Positions 1 through 9,389 of a stretch of 35,961 nt of DNA are shown in pieces. The DNA comes from Acidobacteriota bacterium (GTDB lineage: Bacteria; Acidobacteriota; Vicinamibacteria; Vicinamibacterales; UBA8438): contig JADFPE010000013.1 in NCBI GenBank assembly GCA_022562495.1, forward strand, positions 1-35,961. The letters are read 5' to 3'. Numbering within the stretch: the stretch's first letter is position 1; each line of letters opens with the position of its first letter. Made by a program: the position numbers and the translations under genes. A model generated the notes under the pieces. It was given only the letters and a program-made list of their open reading frames with translations. It made no database searches and was not told where the DNA came from.

Positions 1-1
1 G

Positions 2-154
2 GGTCAGGGGCTCGTCGTGGTCGAGGCAATGAAGATGGAGAACGAGGTCGCGTCGCCGACCGCCGGTGTCATCAGCGAGGTGCGCGCCGCGGCGGGCGAT
101 TCGGTCGAGTCGGGCGCCGTGTTGGTTGTCGTGAGCAGTGAGGGACATGACTGA
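2..154 (+). CDS. Biotin carboxyl carrier protein / biotinyl domain, C-terminal fragment (5' truncated by window edge)
   Basis: Frame 2 reads [50 protein letters not shown]; contains the canonical EAMKMEN biotinylation motif. Confidence 0.9.
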   Translation, partial: GQGLVVVEAMKMENEVASPTAGVISEVRAAAGDSVESGAVLVVVSSEGHD

Positions 155-3100
155 GGAACGACCCGACACGCCGGAGCCGCGGAGCAATACGGCGGATCCG
201 GCGGCCGACACCGTCGAGGTGGCTGAGCCGCTGGATGCGGCGGTCGAGACGACCGCCGAGAACGACACGGTCGAGACGCCGTCTGTCGCGGCTCAGCCAC
301 GTCTGCGCCGCTGGACGAACGGTCCGGCGCGTCGCTACCTCCGCTGGGGAGTTGGGATAGCGGCCGTGGTCGTCGCGGTCGCGATAGTGGCGACGGTCAC
401 CATCGACCTCGGGCCGACCATTCGCGCGAGGGCGGCGGCGGCGGCGTCCAGCCAGCTCGAGCGCGAGGTCACGATCGGGCGGATCGGCGCGTATCTCGCG
501 CCGGGGCGGTTTCTCGTCGAGGACCTCGTCATCGGCGGTCTCAAACCGGGTGACCGGCCGTTCCTGACCGCCGGACGGATTTCGGTGTCCATCGCCTGGC
601 TGGCGTTGCTGCACGGGGAGCTCCTGGTCGACGCGGAGATGACCGACTGGCAGATGCTGGCCGAGTTGTTCCCCGACGGGAGTCAGAGCTTTCCCGCCTT
701 TGTGACGAGACGTACTGAGGCGGAGGCGCCGGTCGAGCCAGGCGCCCCGACGACCGACGTGTCCGAGGAGGACGAGGGCCGGCGGTTCGTCTACACACTA
801 CGGTATCTGCGCGCGCACCAGGGCAAGTTCGTCTTGGATGACCACGGTGCGAACTTTGCCGTCATCTGCTCGAACCTCGATCTCACCATCACGAAGATTC
901 TCGACTACCGCGGGCACGCGTCGTGCTCCGGGGGGACCATCCGGATCGGCGACTACGAGCCGATCTGGATGGACATGGCGACTGACTTCGAGCTCGACGG
1001 CGCTCAGGTGCATCTGACCCGGGTCAACCTCGAGACCGACGGTGCCAGTACCGTGCTCGTCGGGGACGTCGATACGGCAGACCTGCCGGAGATGACCTTC
1101 GAGCTGAAGTCGGACATCGACGTTTCCCGTCTGCGCGAGATCTTCTTCGCCGACGAGAACTTCACGGTGTCCGGCGACAGCCTGTTCACCGGGTCGTTCC
1201 ACAAGTTCGCCGATGGGTACGACCTGCGCGGGTCGATCACCAGTCCGGTCTTCGGCATCGATGTCGCCGACAGGCAGCTGCGGTTCCCGAAGTTGGACGC
1301 ACAGCTGGTGTGGCAGCCCGACCGATTCGACATGTGGGACATCACGTCGACATTCAGTGGCGGCCGCGTGCGGGCCGAGCTCTCGACCCTCGGGACCAAG
1401 GACCCGTGGCAGGGGATGTTCGACGTGCACTACGAGGACGTCGACGCGGCGCAGCTGGCCGAGCTCTTCGAGCTGCATGGTATCGCCCTGGTCTCTCGGG
1501 CAGCGGGTCACCACCGGCTCGAGTGGCCGGTGGAGGAGTCTGGCGGGTTCCGGCACACGGGGCAGATCCGGCTCCAGCCGCCTGAGGGAATCAGGCTCGC
1601 CACCGCCGAGCCCGCACCGGGCGTCCGAGCGGCGGTCGCCGCCAGGGCGGGGCGGCCACCCGACCTGACCTCGCGCGAGTTCCTGCTCGGCGGCGCGGTC
1701 GACTACACCCTGGAGGACGGCTGGCTCGAGCTCACGTCGGGTCGCATCGCCACGCCGTCGACCCACGTCACGTTCGAAGGTCGTATCCGGTCTGGCGCCG
1801 AGACCCGGATCCCGTTCCAGGTCACCAGCAGTAACTGGCAGGAGAGCGACCGGCTGTTGGCGGCGGTGATGACGGCGGTCGGGACGCCGACCGACGCGTT
1901 CCCCGTCGACGGGTATGGCACCCTCGACGGGGTCATGCTCGGCGATGTGGCGTCGCCGCGGGTCGAGGCGACGTTCGCCGGAGAGGATGTCCGGGCCTGG
2001 AACGTCGAGTGGGGGGCCGGGCAGGGCGAGTTCGTCGTCGAGAACTCGTATCTGGAGGTGACCCACGGGCTGTTTCGACGGGAGGACGCCGAGCTCCACG
2101 TCGACGGGCTGTTCTCCCTGGGGGGACCGCGCGACGACGGCGGGGAGGAGATGAACGCGGTGTTCCGCCTGGCCGCGTTCCCGGCGGTCCAGATCCGGGC
2201 GGCGTTCGGGCTCGCGGAGGGCTATCCCATCGACGGTCCGGCGACCGGCGAGGTGCATCTCTACGGCGCCTACCGCCGACTGTTCGGATTTGGCCGGATG
2301 ACGCTCGACCACCCGGTCGGCTACGGCGAGCCGTTCGACTCGGTCACGGCGGGGCTTCGCTTCGAGGGAAACGGCGTCCGGCTCGACGGGATCGAGATGC
2401 GGAAGGGCGAGGGGACGGTCACCGGCGCCGCCTTCATCGAGTGGGACGGCACGTACTCCTTCAACTGGGACGCTCGCAACATCGGGGTAGAGACGCTGGC
2501 GCTGATCCCGGAGCCACCCGAACCGCTGTCGGGCACGCTCGAGTTCACCGCGTCGGGCGTCGGCCGGTTCGACGCGCCGCGCTACGAGGTCCGCGGGACG
2601 ATTGTCGACCTGTTCATCGGCGACGAGGAGGTAGGGCAGGTCACCGGCCGGCTCGATGTCCGCGACGGGGCGCTGACCCTCGATCTGGAGGGCGCGTCGT
2701 CGACCATCGCCGTCTCCGTGTCCGGCAGCGTGGCGTTGACGCCTGAGAACGACGCCGACCTGTGGGTTCGGGTCGTGAACGCGTCTCTCGACCCCTACGT
2801 CCGGATGTTCGTGCCGGAGCTGTCTCCCTATACGACCGCGGTGATCAGCGGCTCGCTGCACGTCGTCGGCGAGCTGCGGAACTGGACACACCTGCGCGCG
2901 CAGGCCACCATCGAGCAGGTCGACCTGAGCCTGTTCGGCTACGACATCCACAACGACGGTCCGATCGTCCTGGCACTCGACCGGCAAGTGGTCGGCATCG
3001 ACCGGTGGCGATTGGCGGGTGAGGGCACGGCGCTCGAGTTGTCCGGGTCGGTCGATCTCGAGACCGAGGAGATCTCGCTGGGGGTGGACGGCGACGCCAA

Positions 3101-4406
3101 TTTCGGGATACTCCAGAGCTTCTTCCAGGACCTCCGCGGATCAGGCGACGCCGTCATACGGGCCGAGGTGACCGGGTCGGTCCGTCAGCCGGTGCTGACC
3201 GGCCAGGCCACGGTGTCCGATGGTCGGATCCGTCACATCTCGCTGCCGCACGGGCTCGAGGCGATCAACGGGCGGATCATCTTCGAGCCGGGCGTCATCC
3301 GGTTCGACGATGTGCCGGCGATGGTGGGTGGGGGACCGGTCCGGATCGGCGGACGTGTCGGCCTGAACGGGTTCACGCCGGGAGAGCTGGCGATCACGGT
3401 GACCGGGCAGGGCGTGCAGCTACGATACCCGGAAGGAGTCCGGTCGATCATCGACACCGACCTGGAGCTGCGCGGCGACGCCAGCGCGCCGGTGCTGGCC
3501 GGCACCGTCACCGTTCGCGAGGCGGTCCTGCTCGACGGGTTGGAGCTGGGCGGCGGGTTGTTCGGTGGTGGCGGCGTGGACGACACGCTGGTGGTGTCGG
3601 CTCCGGAGGAACCGGGGCTGCCGTTGGAGTTCGACATCCAGATCGTGGCCCCGTCCAGTCTCCAGATACGGAACAACACGACCCGCATCGTGGGGAGCGC
3701 CGAGCTCACTCTGCAGGGCACCTACGACCGGCCGCTGCTGTTCGGCACCGCCGAGATCGACCGCGGCGAGACGTTCTTCCTGGGCAACCGGTATCGTGTG
3801 AATTACGGAACGATCGGGTTCGCCAACCCGACCCGGATCGAGCCGTTCGTCAATGTCGAGCTCGAGACCGACGTGCGTGTGCCGGGGCAGACGTATCGTG
3901 TGGCGGTGCAGGCGACCGGCACGCTCGACCGACTGGTGCTCACCTTGACCTCGGACCCGCCGCTGCCCGAGGTCGACATCGTGTCCCTGCTGTGTGGGGA
4001 CATCCGCGACCCGCAGGGCGCCGATCTCCGGGCGGCGCGCGCCCCCGAGCTGGCCCAGCAACAGCGGTTGCAGGCGTGCGCGGCCGGACAGCTCACGAGC
4101 GCGCTGTCGTCCGGCGTGGGACGCGTGGTCGAGGAGTCGTTCGGGGTGGATACCTTCCAGATCACGCCGTCGTTCGGTGACCCGTCCTCGCAGCAGTCGG
4201 CGCAGCTCAACCCCACGGCTCGAGTGCTCATCGGCAAGCGGATCTCGGATCGGGCGCATCTGACCCTGTCACGCGCCCTGAGCGGCGCCAACAGCGATCT
4301 CATCGTGGTCCTCGAGTACGACCAGAGCGACCGCCTGTCCTGGATTCTGTCGCAGAACGAAGACCGCACGTACGCCCTCGACTTTCGGGTGAGGCACGCC
4401 TTTTGA
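147..4406 (+). CDS. tamB: TamB-like translocation/assembly module protein (DUF490/TamB C-terminal domain)
   Basis: ~1420-aa ORF with an N-terminal TM segment, long beta-rich AsmA/TamB-like body, C-terminus typical of TamB ([20 protein letters not shown]...VRHAF); directly followed by an Omp85 gene. ORF track starts at GTG 138; ATG at 147 is also plausible. Confidence 0.85.
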   Translation: MTEERPDTPEPRSNTADPAADTVEVAEPLDAAVETTAENDTVETPSVAAQPRLRRWTNGPARRYLRWGVGIAAVVVAVAIVATVTIDLGPTIRARAAAAASSQLEREVTIGRIGAYLAPGRFLVEDLVIGGLKPGDRPFLTAGRISVSIAWLALLHGELLVDAEMTDWQMLAELFPDGSQSFPAFVTRRTEAEAPVEPGAPTTDVSEEDEGRRFVYTLRYLRAHQGKFVLDDHGANFAVICSNLDLTITKILDYRGHASCSGGTIRIGDYEPIWMDMATDFELDGAQVHLTRVNLETDGASTVLVGDVDTADLPEMTFELKSDIDVSRLREIFFADENFTVSGDSLFTGSFHKFADGYDLRGSITSPVFGIDVADRQLRFPKLDAQLVWQPDRFDMWDITSTFSGGRVRAELSTLGTKDPWQGMFDVHYEDVDAAQLAELFELHGIALVSRAAGHHRLEWPVEESGGFRHTGQIRLQPPEGIRLATAEPAPGVRAAVAARAGRPPDLTSREFLLGGAVDYTLEDGWLELTSGRIATPSTHVTFEGRIRSGAETRIPFQVTSSNWQESDRLLAAVMTAVGTPTDAFPVDGYGTLDGVMLGDVASPRVEATFAGEDVRAWNVEWGAGQGEFVVENSYLEVTHGLFRREDAELHVDGLFSLGGPRDDGGEEMNAVFRLAAFPAVQIRAAFGLAEGYPIDGPATGEVHLYGAYRRLFGFGRMTLDHPVGYGEPFDSVTAGLRFEGNGVRLDGIEMRKGEGTVTGAAFIEWDGTYSFNWDARNIGVETLALIPEPPEPLSGTLEFTASGVGRFDAPRYEVRGTIVDLFIGDEEVGQVTGRLDVRDGALTLDLEGASSTIAVSVSGSVALTPENDADLWVRVVNASLDPYVRMFVPELSPYTTAVISGSLHVVGELRNWTHLRAQATIEQVDLSLFGYDIHNDGPIVLALDRQVVGIDRWRLAGEGTALELSGSVDLETEEISLGVDGDANFGILQSFFQDLRGSGDAVIRAEVTGSVRQPVLTGQATVSDGRIRHISLPHGLEAINGRIIFEPGVIRFDDVPAMVGGGPVRIGGRVGLNGFTPGELAITVTGQGVQLRYPEGVRSIIDTDLELRGDASAPVLAGTVTVREAVLLDGLELGGGLFGGGGVDDTLVVSAPEEPGLPLEFDIQIVAPSSLQIRNNTTRIVGSAELTLQGTYDRPLLFGTAEIDRGETFFLGNRYRVNYGTIGFANPTRIEPFVNVELETDVRVPGQTYRVAVQATGTLDRLVLTLTSDPPLPEVDIVSLLCGDIRDPQGADLRAARAPELAQQQRLQACAAGQLTSALSSGVGRVVEESFGVDTFQITPSFGDPSSQQSAQLNPTARVLIGKRISDRAHLTLSRALSGANSDLIVVLEYDQSDRLSWILSQNEDRTYALDFRVRHAF

Positions 4407-7363
4407 GCCGAGCGAGGTGTCGGGGTGCGGTGGTCGCGGTACTGCTGCTCGCCGCGTCGCCGACCCGAGCCGCCGAGATCGCCGATCTCATTGGCAAGGC
4501 GGTGGTGGCGGTACAGGTGTACCGGGACGGCCAGCCGACTCAGGACCGCTCGACCCTGGACCTGATCGAGACCCGGCCCGGCCAGCCGCTGTCGATACGA
4601 CAGGTCCGCGAGAGCGTGACCCACCTGTTCAGTCTGGGTGAGTTCGCCGACGTGCGGGTCAGCGCCACCGAGGACCCACGTGGGGTCGTGCTGCGCTACG
4701 ACCTCATCCCGTTGCAAGCGGCGGTCGATATCGAGGTGCGCGGCTCGCTCGGTCGTTCCCGGGAGGAGCTGCTCGATCTGATTACCCGCCAGTTCGAGCG
4801 CGGGGTGCGGACCGACCAGGTCTCCGCCGCCGTCACTCGGCTCGAGGAGCTGTATTGGGCGTCGGGCCGGTTCGCGGTGCGCATCACGCCGCCGACTGGG
4901 CCGGTGGGCAGCCGGCTCGTGTTCGAGATCGATCAGGGACCGGCGGCGCGCATCAGCCGGATCGACCTGCGGGGGATGCCGGACGACGGCCGGGAGGGCG
5001 TGCTCGCGCGGCTCGGACTCGCAGTCGGGGCGGTCTACGACCCGGTCGAGGTCGAGACCCGGCTTGCCGAGTATGAGGCCGACGTGCGGGGACGCCGGTA
5101 CTACGAGGCCCGTTTCACCCATGACGTGACGCCGAGTCCGGATGGTCGAACCGTGGACATGGTGGTCGACGTCCAGACCGGCTCACCGGTGACGATCCTG
5201 TTTTCGGTCGACGGCGGCCCCCAGGTGGCCATGGAATCGGACCCGGTGCCGGAGGTGCGTCTGGCCGAGCTGGTCCCCGTCGCGCGGGAAGGCTCGGTCG
5301 ACGAGGACCTGCTGGAGGATTCCAGCCTGCGTATCGAAACGCGTTTGCGGAGGCTCGGGTATCGGGACGCCCGAGTCACGCATCGCCGGCTGGTCGAGAT
5401 CGGCCTGCTCTCGATTGTCTTCACCGTGGACCGCGGCCCCCGGTTCCGGGTGGTCAGCGTGCGGTTCGATGGGAACCGGACGCTGCCGGACACAGAGCTG
5501 CGCGAGCTGTTCGGAGTGGTGTCCAACACCCCACTGGTGATGGCGGACGTCGAGGCGGGTGTCGCCGCCGTGCGGACGCGGTACGAGCAGGAGGGGTTTC
5601 GGGGCATCCAGGTCAGGCCGGTGCCCGACGAGCACGAGACCCCGGCCGGAGGCGACTCCGCGGAGATCATCCCGGTCAGCTACGCGGTCGAGATCATCGA
5701 GGGGCCGCGGACGCACGTCGGTGACGTGGTCTTCGAGGGCAACACCGCGTTCAGCGCGGCCGAGCTCGAGGCGCTGATCGACTCGGTGACAGGGACGCCC
5801 TACTACGCGCCGCGGGTGGCCATCGACCGCGACGCGGTGCGCGTGCACTATCTCAACGACGGATACGAGACGGTGCAGGTCGACGACGTCCCGCGGTTCG
5901 ACGACAGCGGTACAACCGCCGACCTGACCTTCGTCGTCCGCGAAGGCCCCCAGGTGGTGGTGGACCACGTGCTGGTCGTCGGCAACCGCCAGATCGCGGC
6001 ATCCACCATCCGGGCGGAGCTGGCGTTGCGCCCAGGTGAGCCGTTGGGACGGGACGAGGTAGACGAGACTCGCCGCCGGCTGACCGCGCTCGGATTGTTC
6101 CGGCGAATTGAACTTCGCCAGTTCAGTCACGGCGGCGGCAACCGGCGCGACGTGGTGATCGTGGTCGAAGAGGCGCCGGCGACCCGCGTGGGCTACGGTG
6201 GTGGGCTGGAGCTGAGTCAACGGCTGCGTGCGACCGAGGGCGGCGCGGCCCGCGCGCAACTGGAGCTCGCGCCACGCGGCTTCTTCGAGGTCGGGCGGCG
6301 GAACCTGTGGGGCAAGAACCGCTCGATCGATCTGTTCACCCGGGTCAGCGTCCGTCGCACCGACGACGCGGATGCCGAGGTGCCGCAGTCCAGTCTCGGG
6401 TTCAACGAGTACCGGGTCCTGCTGAACTACCGCGAACCGCGGGCGTTCGGGCAATCGAGCGATCTGTTCGTGTCAGGGTTCATCGAGCAGGCGATCCGCC
6501 CGAGCTTCGATCTGTTCACTCGCGGTGTCAACGCCGAGCTCCGACGCGCGATCGGTCTCACGATGTCCGGCAGCGTCGGCTACACCTATGGGCAGAATCG
6601 CGTGACCAACGCACAGCTGCAGCCCGAGGATGTGCCGCTGGTCGACCGGCTGTTTCCAACGGTGACGCTGTCGAGCTTCTCGAGTGGTCTGGTTCGGGAC
6701 ACGCGGGACGACCCGCTCGACCCGACCAGTGGGTCCCTGGTGGGGGTAGACGGCGAGGTTGCCTTACGAGTCATCGGGTCGGAGGTCGGGTTCGCCAAGA
6801 CGACCTTCCAGGGGTTCCTCTATCGCCAGCTCCCGGCCGATCTGGTGTTCGCGGCCGGTGCGCGTCTTGGTTTGGCCCGAGGGTTCAAGCTGACCTTGCC
6901 TTTGTCCTTTCCCTCGATTCCCGTCTTCGTGCTCAATGACGAGGGTGTCCTTGTGCAGCTCGAGGACGAGGTTGGGGGCCTGCCGGCCAGCGAGCGGTTC
7001 TTCGCCGGAGGCGACACGACCGTTCGCGGCTTCGCGCTCGATCGGCTCGGTGACGACCCGACGATTGATGAGAACGGGTTTCCGACCGGTGGCAATGCCC
7101 TGATCGTGCTGAACTCCGAGCTGCGGGTGCCGGTGACCAGGGCGCTGCAGGTGGTCGGCTTCCTCGATGCGGGCAACGTCTTCGACCGTGTCAGCAACAT
7201 CAGGTTGGGCCGCATCCGGGGCAGCGCCGGATTCGGAATCCGCTATCGTTCCCCGGTCGGTCCGATCCGCGTCGACCTCGGCTTCAAGATGGACCGGCGG
7301 GAGTTCGCGGGCGAGCGGGAGCGCCTCACCGCGCTGCACGTCAGCATCGGCCAAGCATTTTGA
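4403..7363 (+). CDS. Omp85-family outer membrane assembly factor (BamA/TamA-like) with multiple POTRA domains
   Basis: Signal peptide-like N-terminus, repeated POTRA-type units (e.g. VRFDGNRTLPDTELRELF, VVFEGNTAFSAAELEALI, VLVVGNRQIAASTIRAEL), C-terminal beta-barrel (FFAGGDTTVRGFALDRLG; terminal F). TTG start overlaps the tamB stop by 4 bp. Confidence 0.9.
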   Translation: MSRARCRGAVVAVLLLAASPTRAAEIADLIGKAVVAVQVYRDGQPTQDRSTLDLIETRPGQPLSIRQVRESVTHLFSLGEFADVRVSATEDPRGVVLRYDLIPLQAAVDIEVRGSLGRSREELLDLITRQFERGVRTDQVSAAVTRLEELYWASGRFAVRITPPTGPVGSRLVFEIDQGPAARISRIDLRGMPDDGREGVLARLGLAVGAVYDPVEVETRLAEYEADVRGRRYYEARFTHDVTPSPDGRTVDMVVDVQTGSPVTILFSVDGGPQVAMESDPVPEVRLAELVPVAREGSVDEDLLEDSSLRIETRLRRLGYRDARVTHRRLVEIGLLSIVFTVDRGPRFRVVSVRFDGNRTLPDTELRELFGVVSNTPLVMADVEAGVAAVRTRYEQEGFRGIQVRPVPDEHETPAGGDSAEIIPVSYAVEIIEGPRTHVGDVVFEGNTAFSAAELEALIDSVTGTPYYAPRVAIDRDAVRVHYLNDGYETVQVDDVPRFDDSGTTADLTFVVREGPQVVVDHVLVVGNRQIAASTIRAELALRPGEPLGRDEVDETRRRLTALGLFRRIELRQFSHGGGNRRDVVIVVEEAPATRVGYGGGLELSQRLRATEGGAARAQLELAPRGFFEVGRRNLWGKNRSIDLFTRVSVRRTDDADAEVPQSSLGFNEYRVLLNYREPRAFGQSSDLFVSGFIEQAIRPSFDLFTRGVNAELRRAIGLTMSGSVGYTYGQNRVTNAQLQPEDVPLVDRLFPTVTLSSFSSGLVRDTRDDPLDPTSGSLVGVDGEVALRVIGSEVGFAKTTFQGFLYRQLPADLVFAAGARLGLARGFKLTLPLSFPSIPVFVLNDEGVLVQLEDEVGGLPASERFFAGGDTTVRGFALDRLGDDPTIDENGFPTGGNALIVLNSELRVPVTRALQVVGFLDAGNVFDRVSNIRLGRIRGSAGFGIRYRSPVGPIRVDLGFKMDRREFAGERERLTALHVSIGQAF

Positions 7364-7461
7364 GCCGAGATCTCAAGACCCGCTCATCCTGAGCAGCGTA
7401 CGCGCGTGCTCGTGTCGAAGGACGGCCCCGGTCAAGGGGATACCGTGAGCGTGTTGGACCG

Positions 7462-8253
7462 ATGGCTGTGAGACGACTGGTTCGGCTGGCGCTCCTCTGC
7501 GCCGTGCTGGGCGCCACGCTGCGCCTCGAACCGACGAGCGCCACGCAGTGCAGCCTCACGAGCAGCAGTTTTGCTTATAGCCCCGCTACGCGGGGGCTCG
7601 CCATCTTCCCGAGGCTACCAAGAACGTGTTGCAAGGATGACGATGTCGCCAGTGGCAGATGTCTCGCCAACCGGCAGACCCCGGGTCCCGGAGATCTCAT
7701 CGACCGCGTCCTGGCGGTCGTCGAGGGACAGGTCATCATGCTGTCGGACGTCAGGGCCTTCCTGGACCTGCGGCTCATCGAGCCGCCCGACGCGACCGAC
7801 CCCACACAGGCGGTCCTGACCGTGTTGATCGAGCGTCAGCTGATGCTGGAAGAGGTGGCTCGCTATATGGTGGCGGAACCGCCGCCCGTCGAGGTGGATG
7901 CGCGCCTGGCGGAGCTTGTCGCGCGTGTTGGTGGACCGGAGGCGTTCGAGGCCCTGCTGGCGATCGTTGGGTTCGCGGTCGACGACCTCAGACACGTGCT
8001 GCGGGACGACCTGCGGATCGAGCGATATCTGGCCGGGCGGTTTCCCTCAGCGCGCCCGCCGACCGAGGACGAGGTGGCCGCCTACTTCAGGGAGCATGCC
8101 GTCGAATTTCGGTCCGGCGGCGTGCCGCAGTCGTTCGACGCGGCGCGCGACGCGGCGCGCCGGCGTCTGTCGGAGGTGTTGCGTCAGGAACTGATCGACG
8201 ACTGGATCGCGCGGTTGACAGCGCGCGGAGACGTGGTCCGGGTGACACCGTGA
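7462..8253 (+). CDS. SurA N-terminal domain-like periplasmic protein (peptidylprolyl isomerase-related)
   Basis: Signal peptide MAVRRLVRLALLCAVLGA; LIDRVLAVVEGQVIMLSDVRAFLDLRLI...LIERQLMLEEVARY resembles the SurA N-domain; follows the Omp85 gene. Confidence 0.65.
   Translation: MAVRRLVRLALLCAVLGATLRLEPTSATQCSLTSSSFAYSPATRGLAIFPRLPRTCCKDDDVASGRCLANRQTPGPGDLIDRVLAVVEGQVIMLSDVRAFLDLRLIEPPDATDPTQAVLTVLIERQLMLEEVARYMVAEPPPVEVDARLAELVARVGGPEAFEALLAIVGFAVDDLRHVLRDDLRIERYLAGRFPSARPPTEDEVAAYFREHAVEFRSGGVPQSFDAARDAARRRLSEVLRQELIDDWIARLTARGDVVRVTP
7579..7598 (+). repeat. Hairpin repeat AGCCCCGCTACGCGGGGGCT, copy 1
   Basis: Near identical to 23431-23450, 26050-26069 and reverse complement of 18536-18555. 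Confidence 0.8.
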
Positions 8254-8254
8254 A

Positions 8255-8394
8255 GCAGGAATGGAGGCAGGAGACAGGAGGCATCCGGAGGGCTCTCGCC
8301 AGCATCAGGTCAGCCGGACGTCTCGAATCAGACCGACTCGATACTGTTGAAGACGGCGCAGCCAACCGGTGATCTCCTGCCTCCTGCCTTCTCG
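8255..8394 (+). repeat. Heptad-arm intergenic repeat, copy A
   Basis: Core CTCTCGCCAGCATCAGGTCAGCCGGACGTCTCGAATCAGACC...GTTGAAGACGGCGCAGCCAACCGGTGATCT flanked by GGAGGCAGGAGACAGGAG / CTCCTGCCTCCTGCCT arms. Confidence 0.85.
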
Positions 8395-8403
8395 GGGAGT
8401 TCG

Positions 8404-9195
8404 CTACCCCGCGTTCCCGCGGTAGGCGATCAGGATCTCGGTCAGATTGAAGATCGCGTGGCAGACGATCGGGGCGACGACGCTGCGCCGTGTGAGATAG
8501 ACGATGCCCCAGAAGGCGCCCAGCAGACCGGTCGCGACCACGGCGTCCCAGCCCTGGACCAGGTGCCCCAGACCGAACGCCACGCTGAAGACGACGAGCC
8601 CGGCGACGCCCCCACCGAGATGCTGCTCGAATCGCCGCAGGATGAAGGCGCGTTGCACTTCTTCCTTGAGACCGCCGGCCACCACCGCCACCACACCGAA
8701 CCAGACGGCGTCCGCGGGCGACCGGATCAACGCCTCTAGTGGGTTCTCCGGGACGTTGTGCAGCCAGGGGGCGACGTGCACCATGATGCCGAAGGAGACG
8801 GCGACAATGAGGAGCGCCGCCGGCACCAGCCCGATGCCCAACAGCACTTCGCCCCCGAACCTTCGCGTACCGACGAAAGCGGCGACGGGGCGCTCAGCGT
8901 GGGCCCGCAGCAGCAGCCACACCAGCAGCAGGACCAGCGCGGCGTCGGCCAGCAGGAGCACGACAACATACGACAGCGACAGTTGTCCGGCGGCAGTCAC
9001 CGGGGCGACCCCGACGAGGGTGAAGAGCACGATGAGTCCCAGCTGTGTCGGGAATCCGGAACAGAGCGTAACTTCCGCGATCGCCACGAGCCGGTCGCGG
9101 AGCGGTGTCCGGACGGGCGCTGCGGTCCCGGGTGCCTCGAGGACCGGCCCACTCACGTCGGGTTCGAGGCCGGCTCGCGACGGCTCGACGGACAT
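8404..9195 (-). CDS. CPBP family intramembrane metalloprotease (CAAX protease-like)
   Basis: Multi-TM protein with EEVQRAFILRRFE, FGLGHLVQGW and VAPIVCHAIFNL motifs of the CPBP/Abi family. Confidence 0.85.
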   Translation of the reverse strand: MSVEPSRAGLEPDVSGPVLEAPGTAAPVRTPLRDRLVAIAEVTLCSGFPTQLGLIVLFTLVGVAPVTAAGQLSLSYVVVLLLADAALVLLLVWLLLRAHAERPVAAFVGTRRFGGEVLLGIGLVPAALLIVAVSFGIMVHVAPWLHNVPENPLEALIRSPADAVWFGVVAVVAGGLKEEVQRAFILRRFEQHLGGGVAGLVVFSVAFGLGHLVQGWDAVVATGLLGAFWGIVYLTRRSVVAPIVCHAIFNLTEILIAYRGNAG

Positions 9196-9240
9196 GCTCG
9201 GACTGTATCATAGAGCGAGTCGGTTGGATTTGGGCCATAT

Positions 9241-9287
9241 GTACAATATCTTGTGATTGATCCAAGGTCCTACACCATATCTTGTGG
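9241..9287 (+). promoter_or_regulatory. Two putative NrdR boxes upstream of nrdJ
   Basis: GTACAATATCTTGTGA (9241-9256) and ACACCATATCTTGTGG (9272-9287), exactly 31 bp apart, resemble the NrdR-box consensus (ACACWATATMTWGTGT-like). Confidence 0.75.
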
Positions 9288-9294
9288 GTAGTTC

Positions 9295-9323
9295 TTGACA
9301 AACCTGACATCTGGCTCCATAGT
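9295..9323 (+). promoter_or_regulatory. Putative sigma70-type promoter for nrdJ
   Basis: TTGACA (9295-9300), 17-bp spacer, CATAGT (9318-9323). Confidence 0.55.
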
Positions 9324-9389
9324 AGGCGGCCGGGGCGTCCGACGACAGTCGTGGGGGTTCCCGTGTTCTTGGTCGGAAGGAGTTGCAAA

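Noticed and set aside
798-2987. 729-aa minus-strand ORF antisense to tamB
   Set aside because: Same GC-driven antisense shadow; no signal, motif or RBS support.
9196-9389. Cobalamin riboswitch upstream of the B12-dependent RNR
   Set aside because: The 194-bp region shows no recognisable B12-box-like sequence and is too short after the predicted promoter; NrdR boxes explain the conserved-looking motifs better.
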